Shown piece by piece: positions 27,423-36,022 of a DNA stretch of 64,000 nt. A program made the position numbers and the translations under genes. Numbering within the stretch: the stretch's first letter is position 1; each line of letters starts with the position of its first letter. The DNA is from Pseudophaeobacter sp. EL27. GTDB taxonomy: Bacteria > Pseudomonadota > Alphaproteobacteria > Rhodobacterales > Rhodobacteraceae. The notes beneath the pieces are model-generated. The model ran no database searches. It saw only the letters and a program-made list of their open reading frames with translations, and was not told the DNA's origin. The DNA lies in the NCBI RefSeq assembly GCF_900313025.1, contig NZ_OMPQ01000008.1, positions 632,092-696,091 of the forward strand. The letters run 5' to 3'.

Positions 27423-28430
27423 TTACAAAAGCGCGCGCACCTTCTCCAAGGTTGCCGAGTTCACAGCGACACCTTCGGTTGCGGCACGAGCGCGGGCCTT
27501 GGCACGGCCATCGCCGGGCAGACGCCCGCCATCCTGATCGCGGATCGAAGCCACCAGCGTCGAGATACGCTCGGCAAAGCTGCCCGCAGAGGTCGCACCG
27601 GGATCAATGGCAATGAAGAACTGGCCAGTTTTGGGTGGACCACCCACAGGGCCAGAGAAAGGGCTGGCCTCAGTCCCGAGGGAGGCACCGGTCATGGCGG
27701 AGGCCATCATCTCAACCATCAGTGCAATACCAACACCCTTATAGCCACCCGAAGGCACCATCGAGCCCTTGAGGCCCGCATCGGGGTCGGTGGTTGGGTT
27801 GCCATCCACGTCCAGCACCCAGCCCTCGGGCACGGCTTTGCCTTCGCGGGAGTGCTTCATCACTTCGCTTTTCGCGATGGTGCTGGCGGATTGGTCGATC
27901 AACACCAGGGCTTCGCCATCCGCGCCGGGCGCCGCGATGGAGATCGGGTTGGTGCCCAGAACAGGCTTGGCCCCACCTGAAGGCGCGATGGAGGCTGGCG
28001 CATTGGTGAAACCAAAGCCCAAGAGACCCGCCTGTGCCAGACGCTGAGTATGCACACCCAAGACGCCGCAGTTATAGGAGTTCTTCACCGCCAAAACCGC
28101 AACACCCTGCTCGCGTGCCATCGGGATCAGGGTCTCAAACCCCTTGTCGATGGCCGCATGGGCAAAACCGGTGGCCGCATCAACGGCGACAACGCCGGGG
28201 CGCGGTTGGCTCAGCACCGGCACGGCCTTGCCGTCTACCTTGCCACAGTCAACGTGGCCGGCATAAATCGGCACATAGGCGAGACCGTGCGAAGCAACAC
28301 CGTCGGCCTCGGTCATGGCGGTTGCCACGGCCAGGGGACGGGCGCTTTCGGGCGCAGTGCCCGCCGCCACCAGGGCGTCATAGGCGAGGGTTTCGATTTC
28401 ACCTAGGGTGAGAGTTTCAGTGGCGGACAT
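27423..28430 (-). CDS. Ldh_2-family NAD(P)-dependent oxidoreductase
   Basis: A 335-residue member of the type-2 malate/L-lactate dehydrogenase family. It has EADGVASHGLAYVPIYAGHV, AVKNSYNCGVLGVHTQRLAQAGLLGFGFTNAPASIAP with the conserved active-site region (usual His replaced by NCG context), VLGTNPISIAAPG and PSGGYKGVGIALMVEM. Known members include ureidoglycolate and sulfolactate dehydrogenases and delta1-piperideine/pyrroline-2-carboxylate reductases, which reduce cyclic imines. The start at 28430 follows GAGGAAACC; a longer frame is open upstream. Last of a six-gene minus-strand operon with a BCCT transporter, so an imino-acid substrate is an attractive inference. Confidence 0.88.
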   Translation of the reverse strand: MSATETLTLGEIETLAYDALVAAGTAPESARPLAVATAMTEADGVASHGLAYVPIYAGHVDCGKVDGKAVPVLSQPRPGVVAVDAATGFAHAAIDKGFETLIPMAREQGVAVLAVKNSYNCGVLGVHTQRLAQAGLLGFGFTNAPASIAPSGGAKPVLGTNPISIAAPGADGEALVLIDQSASTIAKSEVMKHSREGKAVPEGWVLDVDGNPTTDPDAGLKGSMVPSGGYKGVGIALMVEMMASAMTGASLGTEASPFSGPVGGPPKTGQFFIAIDPGATSAGSFAERISTLVASIRDQDGGRLPGDGRAKARARAATEGVAVNSATLEKVRALL

Positions 28431-28494
28431 CTGGAGGTTTCCTCTTCTTACAGTTTTGGAACGAGGGGCGCAGGCTGCGCCCCTGCAGTTCACG

Positions 28495-29142
28495 TCAATC
28501 GTTGTCGCTGAGACCAGCACCGGCCCCCAGCAGACGCGAGCTTTCAGTCGCCGGCGCATAGGTGCGATGGGCAAATTCACCCAGTTTCGCCCAGGCCGCC
28601 TCATCCACATCGGCACGCATGACTGGCTCGCTCTGGCCGGTCATCGCCGCAGGGGCCGCACAGCTGAGCTGTGTCGTATGCCTGGTCAGAATGGCATCGC
28701 GTTCCCCCTGCACACAGAGGCGCTGACCGTCAGTGGTGAGTTTGACGCCTTCCCAGGAGACGGAAACCGGCACGCCAAGGCGCAGCGCAGCACCGCCCGC
28801 AAAAGGCACCACCAGCAAGGGGAATGAGACGTTTTCCATCTCGATCACCTGACCGGCCTCCATGCGGATGGCGCAGTCGCTCATCGCGGCACCAGCAATC
28901 AGCGGGCTCATCCGGCCAGCAGGGGCCGACCATCGACCAGTCAGGGTCGCAGGTGAGAAATCCACCGCAGGCAGACGGTCATTCAGCGTCAGCAGGCCTT
29001 CCAGCATCTCGGTGCCGGGAAAGCTGAAGGCCGAAAGCCAGCGCGTGCCCTTTGCGGCCTCTTCTGCAAGGCCCCAGGCCAGACCAGCGCCGCGGGCGGC
29101 GCGTTTGCTCATGGCTTCGATTTCGTTCAATGAATGGCTCAT
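28495..29142 (-). CDS. DUF3726 protein
   Basis: A 215-residue soluble protein starting MSHSLNEIEAMSKRAARGAGLAWGLAEEAAKGTRW, which I recognise as DUF3726, a family known to me mainly from Rhodobacteraceae. No signal, membrane helix or catalytic motif is evident; the middle is beta-rich with many small residues. GGAGGG precedes ATG by about 8 bases. It starts 4 bases after the upstream 565-residue gene ends, which suggests the two act together. The function is unknown. Confidence 0.8.
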   Translation of the reverse strand: MSHSLNEIEAMSKRAARGAGLAWGLAEEAAKGTRWLSAFSFPGTEMLEGLLTLNDRLPAVDFSPATLTGRWSAPAGRMSPLIAGAAMSDCAIRMEAGQVIEMENVSFPLLVVPFAGGAALRLGVPVSVSWEGVKLTTDGQRLCVQGERDAILTRHTTQLSCAAPAAMTGQSEPVMRADVDEAAWAKLGEFAHRTYAPATESSRLLGAGAGLSDND

Positions 29143-29146
29143 CACT

Positions 29147-30844
29147 TTAGCCCTCCTTCGCAACTGACTGGGCATCTGGATAGACCCAGAAATCGCCGTC
29201 CCGTGCCGACAGCTCTTCTGGATAGGGCGCGTTTCCATACATGCAGATCCGGACCCAACGGTCCGAACGGGGGTCGAAATGCATCGCCCCAAAGAATGCC
29301 AGCTTGCAGCGCAGCATGTCGATTGGCAGCACATCCTCGGAGATCGTGTTGTCACGGATCTCAGCATAAGGCGCGCGATTGGCAATCTGAGCCCGGCGCA
29401 CCGAGTGGCGGTGCTCGGGGTGGCGCAGCAGGAATTCGGCGACGGGAGTCTCATCTGGCCAATGGGCCAAGGCAGCAAAGAGCTGGGTGGCATCGCGCCC
29501 CGGTGCCAATGGCTGCTCATATTCCTCGATCGGCTCTTCAAAGCGTTCACCCAGACGCGGCTCCAGCTTTTCTTCCGAAACATACCAGGCGCGGGCCTTG
29601 TTGGCCGCAAGGGTCCAGTCGGTCTTGAGCGCCCAGCCGTAGACATCCTGTAGGACTTCGCGCAGACGCGCGACGGTCATGGCGCCGGCAATACGGAAGG
29701 TGGCGGTGTTATCCGCCGACATTTCATCCGCCAGATCATCCACCAGATCGCCATAGGGCTCCAGCATCAGTGAGACCAGCCATTCCTGACCCTCAACGGT
29801 CAGCGACTGCGTGCTCCACTGATAGAGACTCTCCCAGGGGGAGCTCTGCGCCAGGCCTTCATCTTCCAGTTTGGCGCTGATCAGATCAACGTCAGCCTGT
29901 AGGGCCGCCAGCTTCTCCAGCTGGACCGGGTGTTCGGAATGCCAGTTGGCAACCGATTGTTTGTTGCGGGCAAAGATATCGTTGAAAACAGCGATCTCTT
30001 CGGCGCTGGCTGAGGCAACGCCGCGCACACGCTGCAGCGCGGTTTCACGAACCTGGACCCAGTTGCTGAACAGCACCGGGTGATTCAACAGGAACGGCGC
30101 CATGCCGAGGCCGGTGGAGTTGCCAATGCCCATGCTGCGCGCCAGATCGGCGTCCAGTTGGGCAGCACTGGCCCCCTGCGCCTTGGCGCGGGTATCTGCC
30201 ATATACTGTACCAGATCGCGCACGAACCAGCGGGTCAGATAGACCGAAAGCATCTCGACCTGGAACGGCACACGGAATTCAGGACGATCGGCGATCATTT
30301 CGCGATCCGCCGCACCCAGTTTGCCAGAACCATAGACGGCAGTGGTGCGCATCAGGTAGCCAACGGCATCGATTTGGGCTGCATCGGGCTGATCCCCAGC
30401 CGCAAGCGCGCTCACCACATGTTCCCACAGACGCACAGAGCGGTTGGCGCGCGAAACTGACAACTCAGTGCCATTGACACGGCCCGCTTCCTGTACCGGG
30501 ATATTATGCGACAGGCGCTCGATATCGGCGGCAGACGGAATACCGTCAAATAGGGTAAAGGTCGCATCCCAAGCATCAGCAATGACCCGGTCCGAGCGTT
30601 TTTCGGCTGGCAGATCATGGGCATAGGCAATCAGAGAATAGGCGCGTTCCGGGCCATAGGCGGTGTAAACCGCATGACCAACGCCCTGGTCATTGATCTC
30701 AAAGGCGGTTTGTTCAAAACGCCATCCTTCACGTGCCATGCGGCGGGTCAGGATACGCATAAAGGAGAGGCGTGATTGGTGGATGGAACCAAGGCGGGCA
30801 AGGCGCATCACCAAATTGGGGTCGCGGCAGGTGACTTCGGTCAT
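29147..30844 (-). CDS. conserved-looking 565-residue protein of unknown function
   Basis: I do not recognise this protein. It is soluble (no signal, no membrane helix), acidic, and carries long amphipathic helices. It starts MTEVTCRDPNLVMRLARLGSIHQSRLSFMR and has a mid region GNSTGLGMAPFLLNHPVLFSNWV and a C-terminal block RWVRICMYGNAPYPEEL. No nucleotide-binding, metal-binding or cofactor signature stands out. Codon use matches its neighbours, so it is not a recent arrival. It sits between a BCCT transporter and a DUF3726 gene in a catabolic operon; an enzyme or an enzyme-assembly factor for the imported compound is an inference from place alone. Confidence 0.85.
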   Translation of the reverse strand: MTEVTCRDPNLVMRLARLGSIHQSRLSFMRILTRRMAREGWRFEQTAFEINDQGVGHAVYTAYGPERAYSLIAYAHDLPAEKRSDRVIADAWDATFTLFDGIPSAADIERLSHNIPVQEAGRVNGTELSVSRANRSVRLWEHVVSALAAGDQPDAAQIDAVGYLMRTTAVYGSGKLGAADREMIADRPEFRVPFQVEMLSVYLTRWFVRDLVQYMADTRAKAQGASAAQLDADLARSMGIGNSTGLGMAPFLLNHPVLFSNWVQVRETALQRVRGVASASAEEIAVFNDIFARNKQSVANWHSEHPVQLEKLAALQADVDLISAKLEDEGLAQSSPWESLYQWSTQSLTVEGQEWLVSLMLEPYGDLVDDLADEMSADNTATFRIAGAMTVARLREVLQDVYGWALKTDWTLAANKARAWYVSEEKLEPRLGERFEEPIEEYEQPLAPGRDATQLFAALAHWPDETPVAEFLLRHPEHRHSVRRAQIANRAPYAEIRDNTISEDVLPIDMLRCKLAFFGAMHFDPRSDRWVRICMYGNAPYPEELSARDGDFWVYPDAQSVAKEG

Positions 30845-30908
30845 ACTAGAGAGCCTTTACAATCTGGGTGTTCGCGCGTTTCCATTTCCTGCCGATGCAG
30901 GCAACGGA

Positions 30909-30928
30909 TGGGCACCAGTTAGTGCCCA
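30909..30928. repeat. hairpin inside the operon between BCCT and the 565-residue gene
   Basis: Arms TGGGCAC and GTGCCCA around a 6-base loop lie just after the BCCT stop on the minus strand. No T-run follows. It could be a partial terminator or an mRNA-stabilising hairpin that sets transporter expression apart from the enzymes. Confidence 0.5.
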
Positions 30929-30950
30929 CCCGGAATTTTCAAGTCTGACT

Positions 30951-32495
30951 TCAGCCTTCTTTGCCTTTTGCCAGGGTAATGCGCAGAGCATCCCAAAGCG
31001 AGGGCAGCAGGATCAGCGAAACAGGCACTGCGGTCACCACGATGAAGCTTTGCAGCTTGGAGACACCACCGGAACCAACCGAGATCAGGATCACGGCCAT
31101 GACGCCCATTGCGATACCCCAGAAGACACGTACGGCTGTCGGTGGGTTGTCACCTTCGCTCATGGTCGCGGAAATCACGTAGCTCATCGAATCCCCTGTG
31201 GTGGCCACAAAGATGGTGGTCAGGATCAGGAACAGGATGGAGATGATAAAGCCCATGGGCAGGTTGTTGGTGATCGCCAGCAGCGCCGCGGGCAGGTTGA
31301 AGCCCTCGAATGCCTTGGAGATGGTGCCGGGCTCGGCCAGTTCCATCGAGATGCCGGTGCCGCCGATGATGGTGAACCAGAAGTTGGTCACGATGGGGGC
31401 AATGATCGACAGCATGATGATGATGGAGCGGATCGAACGACCGCGGGACACCCGGGCAATGAACATCGCCATCAGCGGGCCATAGCCCATGAACCAGCCC
31501 CAGAAGAACACGGTCCACCAGCTCAACCAGCCAGGCTCGCCAAACACACCGGCATCACCACGGAACAGCGCCATCTGGAAGAAGTTGCCCAGATAAGTGG
31601 CAAAGCCCTCAAAGAAGGAGCTGAAGATAAAGCCGGTTGGGCCAGCAAGCAGCACAAACAGCAGCAGTGCAGCGGCCAGGATCACGTTGACCTTGGACAA
31701 AAGCTGAATGCCCTTGGACAGGCCGGTCATTGCCGAAATCGTATAGAGCCCAGCCAGACCAGCAATCACCAGCAGCTGGGTGACAAAGACATCGGGAATG
31801 CCAAACAGATCATTGAGACCATAGCTCACCTGCAAGCCGAGGAAGCCGATGGGACCCACGGTGCCGGCAACCACAGCGATGATCGAAGACGCATCTGCAA
31901 TCAAACCGATGGGACCGTTGATCGCCTTGTCGCCAAACACCGGGTACAGCAGGGTACGTGGCGCCAGTGGCAGGCCTTTTTCATAGTGGTAATGCATCAG
32001 CATCACGGTGCTGAGCGAGCCCAGGATGGCCCAGGCCAGGAAGCCCCAGTGCATGAAGCTTTGGGCAATCGCCGGATTCACTGCGGCCTCTGTCCCACCT
32101 TCGGCACCATAAAGCGGTGGCGAATAAAGGAAGTGGGCAATCGGCTCACCAGCCGCCCAAAACACGCCGCCACCTGCAAGCAGGGTACACATGATCATCG
32201 AGCCCCACTGGAACAGGGTGAACTCAGGCGCAGCCAGGCCACCCATGATGGCACGGCCACCGGGCAGAACGCAGAGCACCAGACCAATCAGGAATGTCGC
32301 CAGCAGCAGCACCTGCCAATAGAGGCCAAAATAGGTCGCGGCAAAGTTAAAGCCCCAGTCAACCATGGCCGAAAGCCCATCCAGATTGACCAGCGCAGCC
32401 ACGCAGAACAGGGCAATAAAGCCCCCGGAAATCAGAAAGAGCGGCTTGTTGACCGAGCCTTCCTGTCCCTTGGTTTCGTTAGTTGTATCAGACAT
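30951..32495 (-). CDS. BCCT-family betaine/carnitine/choline-type transporter
   Basis: A 514-residue secondary transporter with about 12 helices. BCCT signatures are SFMHWGFLAWAILG (about residues 140-153), GTVGPIGFLGLQVSYGLNDLFG in the substrate/ion path, and WWTVFFWGWFMGYGPLMAMFIARVSRGRSIR, the family hallmark region. It should import a quaternary or fully methylated amine. The N-terminal tail is short and the C-terminal tail is nearly absent, unlike osmosensing BetP, which points to catabolic uptake. Start ATG 32495 behind GGAGGG; an alternative ATG at 32540 is less likely. Third gene of its operon. Confidence 0.95.
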   Translation of the reverse strand: MSDTTNETKGQEGSVNKPLFLISGGFIALFCVAALVNLDGLSAMVDWGFNFAATYFGLYWQVLLLATFLIGLVLCVLPGGRAIMGGLAAPEFTLFQWGSMIMCTLLAGGGVFWAAGEPIAHFLYSPPLYGAEGGTEAAVNPAIAQSFMHWGFLAWAILGSLSTVMLMHYHYEKGLPLAPRTLLYPVFGDKAINGPIGLIADASSIIAVVAGTVGPIGFLGLQVSYGLNDLFGIPDVFVTQLLVIAGLAGLYTISAMTGLSKGIQLLSKVNVILAAALLLFVLLAGPTGFIFSSFFEGFATYLGNFFQMALFRGDAGVFGEPGWLSWWTVFFWGWFMGYGPLMAMFIARVSRGRSIRSIIIMLSIIAPIVTNFWFTIIGGTGISMELAEPGTISKAFEGFNLPAALLAITNNLPMGFIISILFLILTTIFVATTGDSMSYVISATMSEGDNPPTAVRVFWGIAMGVMAVILISVGSGGVSKLQSFIVVTAVPVSLILLPSLWDALRITLAKGKEG

Positions 32496-32548
32496 AGTTT
32501 TCCCTCCCCGGGAAACGGGTCGCGCGTTCCCGTCACTCACATTTGCAG

Positions 32549-33529
32549 CTACTGATCCGCAGCTGCGTCGAAATTCTCTTTAAAGAAACGGTACCAGTTG
32601 CCGCCCATGATCCCGGCAACCTCCGCATCGCTAAGACCTGTTGCCTTTAGGCCTGTCTCGACATTGCCGAAGTCACGGTTGTCCTTGAACCAGCTGGGCA
32701 TCTCAGGGAAACCGGGGGCGGCGGCAGAGCCTTCGCCATAATCGATTTCCTTGCTCCAGCGGCCAACCCGCATCCATTCAACGATGCTGTCCGGTTGGTC
32801 CTGACACAGGTCAGTGCCAATCCCGAGATGCTCAGCGCCATACTTCCCTGCCGTATCGGCGATCATCTGGCAAAAGCTCTCGAGCGTGCAATCGCCCTTG
32901 CCTTTGAGGTGATGCGGATAGACCGAAAAGCCCAGCATGCCGCCGTTTTCAGTCACGGCGCGGATGACATCATCCTTCTTGTTACGCAGTGCCGGCGACC
33001 AGTCATAAGGGTTTGCATGGGTGATCGCGATGGGACGCTCAGAGATATCCGCCGCCTCGATGGTGGAGCGATCGCCCGAGTGGCTCATGTCGACCACCAG
33101 GCCAACACGGTTCATCTCTTTGATGACCTGCTTGCCCATACGGGTGATGCCGCTGTCGTAGGATTCATAGCAGCCTGTCGCCAGCAGCGACTGGTTGTTA
33201 TAGGTCAGCTGCATGAAGCGGGCGCCCAATGTGTGCAGGATTTCAACCAGACCAATGTCATCTTCCATCGGGCTGGGGTTCTGGAACCCAAAGAACACAG
33301 CGGTGCGGCCCGTTGCGCGGGCCACATCGATATCGGAGGCCCACTGCCCCTTCATGATCAGGTCCGGATATTGCTCGAACCAGCGGTTCCACTGCTCGAA
33401 GTTCAGAACCGTTTCACGAAAACTCTCGTGGTAGGCGATGGTGACGTGGATCGCATCCACGCCCCCTTCTCGCAGTTGGCGGAAAATCTTTTCCGACCAG
33501 TTGGCATATTGCAGACCGTCGATCCGCAT
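32549..33529 (-). CDS. membrane-dipeptidase-like (M19) protein lacking part of the metal site
   Basis: A 326-residue member of the renal dipeptidase superfamily. His150 in VDMSHSGDRST, His171 in AITHANP and Asp240 in GIGTDLC match conserved metal/substrate ligands. The usual N-terminal His-x-Asp of IDGHND is replaced by IDGLQY (Leu6, Tyr8), and the bridging Glu of VEGGHS appears as Gln83 in FFGFQNPSP. At most one of two metals could bind normally, so dipeptide hydrolysis is unlikely. Similar proteins occur near dimethylglycine and betaine genes in other bacteria. The start overlaps the aldehyde dehydrogenase stop as ATGA. Confidence 0.88.
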   Translation of the reverse strand: MRIDGLQYANWSEKIFRQLREGGVDAIHVTIAYHESFRETVLNFEQWNRWFEQYPDLIMKGQWASDIDVARATGRTAVFFGFQNPSPMEDDIGLVEILHTLGARFMQLTYNNQSLLATGCYESYDSGITRMGKQVIKEMNRVGLVVDMSHSGDRSTIEAADISERPIAITHANPYDWSPALRNKKDDVIRAVTENGGMLGFSVYPHHLKGKGDCTLESFCQMIADTAGKYGAEHLGIGTDLCQDQPDSIVEWMRVGRWSKEIDYGEGSAAAPGFPEMPSWFKDNRDFGNVETGLKATGLSDAEVAGIMGGNWYRFFKENFDAAADQ

Positions 33530-34980
33530 CAGACGGGCTTTCCGGCGCTGATGTAGGCTGTCTTGACCGTGGTGTAGAACTCAGCCGCGGTCTTGCCCTG
33601 CTCACGCGGGCCATAGGAGCTGTCACCACGACCACCAAAGGGCACGTGATAGTCAGTGCCTGCGGTGGGCAGGTTGACGGTAACAACACCGGTGCGCGCA
33701 TTGCGGCGGAAATGGGTGGCGCGGGCCAGGTTCTGGGTGACGATGCCGGAGGTCAGGCCAAAGTTGGTGTCATTCACCACGCTCAGGGCTTCCTCGTAGC
33801 TGCCAACCTTGATCACGCTGGTCAGCGGCGCAAACATCTCTTCGCGGTTGATGCGCATGTCGTTAGTGGAGTTCAGGAAAACACCGGGGGACATGTAGAA
33901 GCCTTCGGTTGGCATCTCGAGACGCTGACCACCACAGGCCAGCTCGGCACCTTCGGATTTGCCCAAGTCCACATAGGCCAGGTTTTCATTGAGCTGCTGT
34001 TCGCTCACCACTGGGCCCATCTGGATGCCTGCTTCCAGCGCGTGGCCAACTTTCATTGCCTTTGCGCCGGCAACCAGCTTTTCGACAAAGCTGTCGTGAA
34101 CGGCGGAGTGGACAACCAGACGCGACGAGGCGGTGCATTTCTGACCGGTGCTGCCAAAGGCGCCACCAAGGGCCAGGGTCACTGCCAGATCGATATCGGC
34201 GTCATCCATCACCGCCAGCGCGTTTTTGGAGCCCATTTCCATCTGAACTTTGGTGAAGTTCTGAATTGCTGCTGTTGCAATACCACGACCAACGGGAACC
34301 GAACCGGTAAAGGAGATCGCGTCAATCTTGGGGCTTTCCACCAGGCGCTGACCAATGGTGCGACCAGCACCAACCACCAGGCTGAACAGACCCTTAGGGA
34401 TGTCTTGACGGTCAATGATTTCCGCCAGAGCCACAGCCGACGCCGGGGTCACATTGGCAGGTTTCCAGACAACCGCGTTGCCGTAGCACAGCGCTGGCGC
34501 AATCTTCCAGGAGGCGGTCGCAGTGGGGAAGTTCCAGGGGCTGATGATGGCCACGGTGCCGATAGGCTCGCGGCGCACGTCGATTTCAACGCCGTCACGG
34601 ACGGAATCTGCATTCTCGCCCAGCTGGCGCAGGCATTCAGCAGCGTAGTAGGTAAAGAACTGACCAGCGCGATAAACTTCGCCTTTGCCTTCGGCCAGCG
34701 GCTTGCCTTCTTCGCGGCTCAGCAGCGTGCCCAGCTCTTCGGCGCGGGCCATCATTTCGTTGCCGATGGCGTTCAGCACAGCCTGTTTGCGCTCCAGACC
34801 ATAGGCAGCCCATTCGGCCTGTGCCACGCGGGCCTGATCCAAAGTGGCTTCCAGCTGATCCGCCGATGCCTGTGCATAGATGCCAACCAGGTCCGACAGA
34901 TCAGACGGGTTGCGGTTCTCGATCTCGCTTTCGCCAGCCAGCCATTCGCCAGCAATCAGGTTCTTGTGAAGTTCGCTCAT
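33529..34980 (-). CDS. NAD(P)-dependent aldehyde dehydrogenase
   Basis: A 483-residue ALDH-superfamily enzyme. It has ISPWNFP (Asn150), ISFTGSVPVGRGI, general base Glu248 in QMEMGSKN and nucleophile Cys282 in GSTGQKCTASSR. The MGSKNALAVMDDADID block is typical of semialdehyde dehydrogenases related to 2-oxoglutarate semialdehyde dehydrogenase; a dicarboxylic semialdehyde is the likely substrate, which is an inference. ATG 34980 is preceded only by a weak GGGGA. It opens the operon that runs left to the Ldh_2 gene and is divergent from a LysR regulator. Confidence 0.92.
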   Translation of the reverse strand: MSELHKNLIAGEWLAGESEIENRNPSDLSDLVGIYAQASADQLEATLDQARVAQAEWAAYGLERKQAVLNAIGNEMMARAEELGTLLSREEGKPLAEGKGEVYRAGQFFTYYAAECLRQLGENADSVRDGVEIDVRREPIGTVAIISPWNFPTATASWKIAPALCYGNAVVWKPANVTPASAVALAEIIDRQDIPKGLFSLVVGAGRTIGQRLVESPKIDAISFTGSVPVGRGIATAAIQNFTKVQMEMGSKNALAVMDDADIDLAVTLALGGAFGSTGQKCTASSRLVVHSAVHDSFVEKLVAGAKAMKVGHALEAGIQMGPVVSEQQLNENLAYVDLGKSEGAELACGGQRLEMPTEGFYMSPGVFLNSTNDMRINREEMFAPLTSVIKVGSYEEALSVVNDTNFGLTSGIVTQNLARATHFRRNARTGVVTVNLPTAGTDYHVPFGGRGDSSYGPREQGKTAAEFYTTVKTAYISAGKPV

Positions 34981-35007
34981 GAGATAGGTCCCCGTATCAG
35001 TCAGCAT

Positions 35008-35024
35008 GCAATTGAGTTCATTGC
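35008..35024. promoter_or_regulatory. inverted repeat in the ALDH-LysR divergent promoter
   Basis: GCAAT, a 7-base spacer, ATTGC. It lies 28 bases upstream of the aldehyde dehydrogenase start and about 65 bases from the LysR start, where a LysR activation site for the catabolic operon would be expected. Confidence 0.45.
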
Positions 35025-35072
35025 TTATGGACTCCGAGAGCCGCTTCATTCAAACTCAAACTAGTGAAGCTA

Positions 35073-35091
35073 ATTTCAGGAAAACTGAAAT
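35073..35091. promoter_or_regulatory. inverted repeat over the LysR start codon
   Basis: ATTTCAG, a 5-base spacer, CTGAAAT. The right arm runs into the ATG at 35090. This fits a LysR box (TTC-N9-GAA core) used for autorepression. Confidence 0.5.
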
Positions 35092-36022
35092 GACGATCAA
35101 AATTGAAATGCTCCGTTGCTTTGCCATCGTGGCGCGGCGCGGCAAGTTGAGCGAAGCGGCCCAACAGCTGGGGCGCACCCCTTCTGCCGTCTCGATGATG
35201 CTCAAGCAGCTTGAGGGGCATCTGGGCGAACCCCTGTTTGAAACCGACCGCAAGAATAAGCTGAGTGCTCTGGGCGAGTTTGTGCTGGAACAGGCCGAGC
35301 ATGAATTGCGCCAGTTCGACAACACCATTCAAGCCATCGAAGGATTTGCCAAGGCCCGCCAGGGACAGGTGCGCATCGCGGCTGTGCCCTCCGTCGCAGG
35401 CTCCATCCTGCCCCAGGCAATCCTGAGCTATTCCAAAGACTTCCCCGAGGTAAAGATCGAGCTGCGCGATATGGACTCGGCCTCGGTACTGCGTGAATTG
35501 GCCCGCGAGAGGGTGGATATCGGCCTTGCCACCGCCAATCTCTCTGGCAGCAATCTGCACCGTCAGGAATTGCTCTCGGATGCCTTTGGGCTGGTCTGTG
35601 CCGCCCATCATCCGCTCGCCGCTCTGGCACGTCCGCTCACTTGGGAAGACCTGACGCCGCATCGTTTCATCGCCAATGCGCTGTCGGCCCTGATCCCTGC
35701 ATCTGCCTCACAGCGGCTGCACGAGCTCTCCCTGCTCAAAGTTCACAATATGACGTCGCTTTTGGCCATGGTTCAGGCCGATCTTGGGGTTACGATTCTG
35801 CCGGAAATGACCGCAAAACTGGCCGAATCATCCGGGCTTGTGTTCTGCCCACTGGCCGATGCCAGCGCGCGGCGCCAAATCCATCTGCTGCGCAAAGCAG
35901 GTAATCCGGTATCGCCGGCGGCGCGGGAATTGGAACGCCAGATCATCGCCACCGTCGCCGAGTTGCAACCCAGCAAGCAGATCACCACCGCACGGTCGAC
36001 ACCCCGGAAAGAGGAAGCCTAG
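35090..36022 (+). CDS. LysR-family transcriptional regulator
   Basis: A 310-residue regulator. The helix-turn-helix MLRCFAIVARRGKLSEAAQQLGRTPSAVSMMLKQLEGHLGEPLFETDRKNKLSALGE is at about residues 7-65, followed by a two-lobed effector domain. The frame is open from 35006, but the coding signal and an AGGAAA site place the start at ATG 35090, inside an inverted repeat. The downstream GlxA-type regulator follows with no gap, so two regulators are made together between two catabolic operons. It probably controls the divergent aldehyde dehydrogenase-BCCT operon. Confidence 0.93.
   Translation: MTIKIEMLRCFAIVARRGKLSEAAQQLGRTPSAVSMMLKQLEGHLGEPLFETDRKNKLSALGEFVLEQAEHELRQFDNTIQAIEGFAKARQGQVRIAAVPSVAGSILPQAILSYSKDFPEVKIELRDMDSASVLRELARERVDIGLATANLSGSNLHRQELLSDAFGLVCAAHHPLAALARPLTWEDLTPHRFIANALSALIPASASQRLHELSLLKVHNMTSLLAMVQADLGVTILPEMTAKLAESSGLVFCPLADASARRQIHLLRKAGNPVSPAARELERQIIATVAELQPSKQITTARSTPRKEEA

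Noticed and set aside
30693..32555. 620-codon plus-strand frame opposite the BCCT gene
   Set aside because: Gln/His/Arg-rich translation typical of antisense of a membrane protein; BCCT signatures are on minus.
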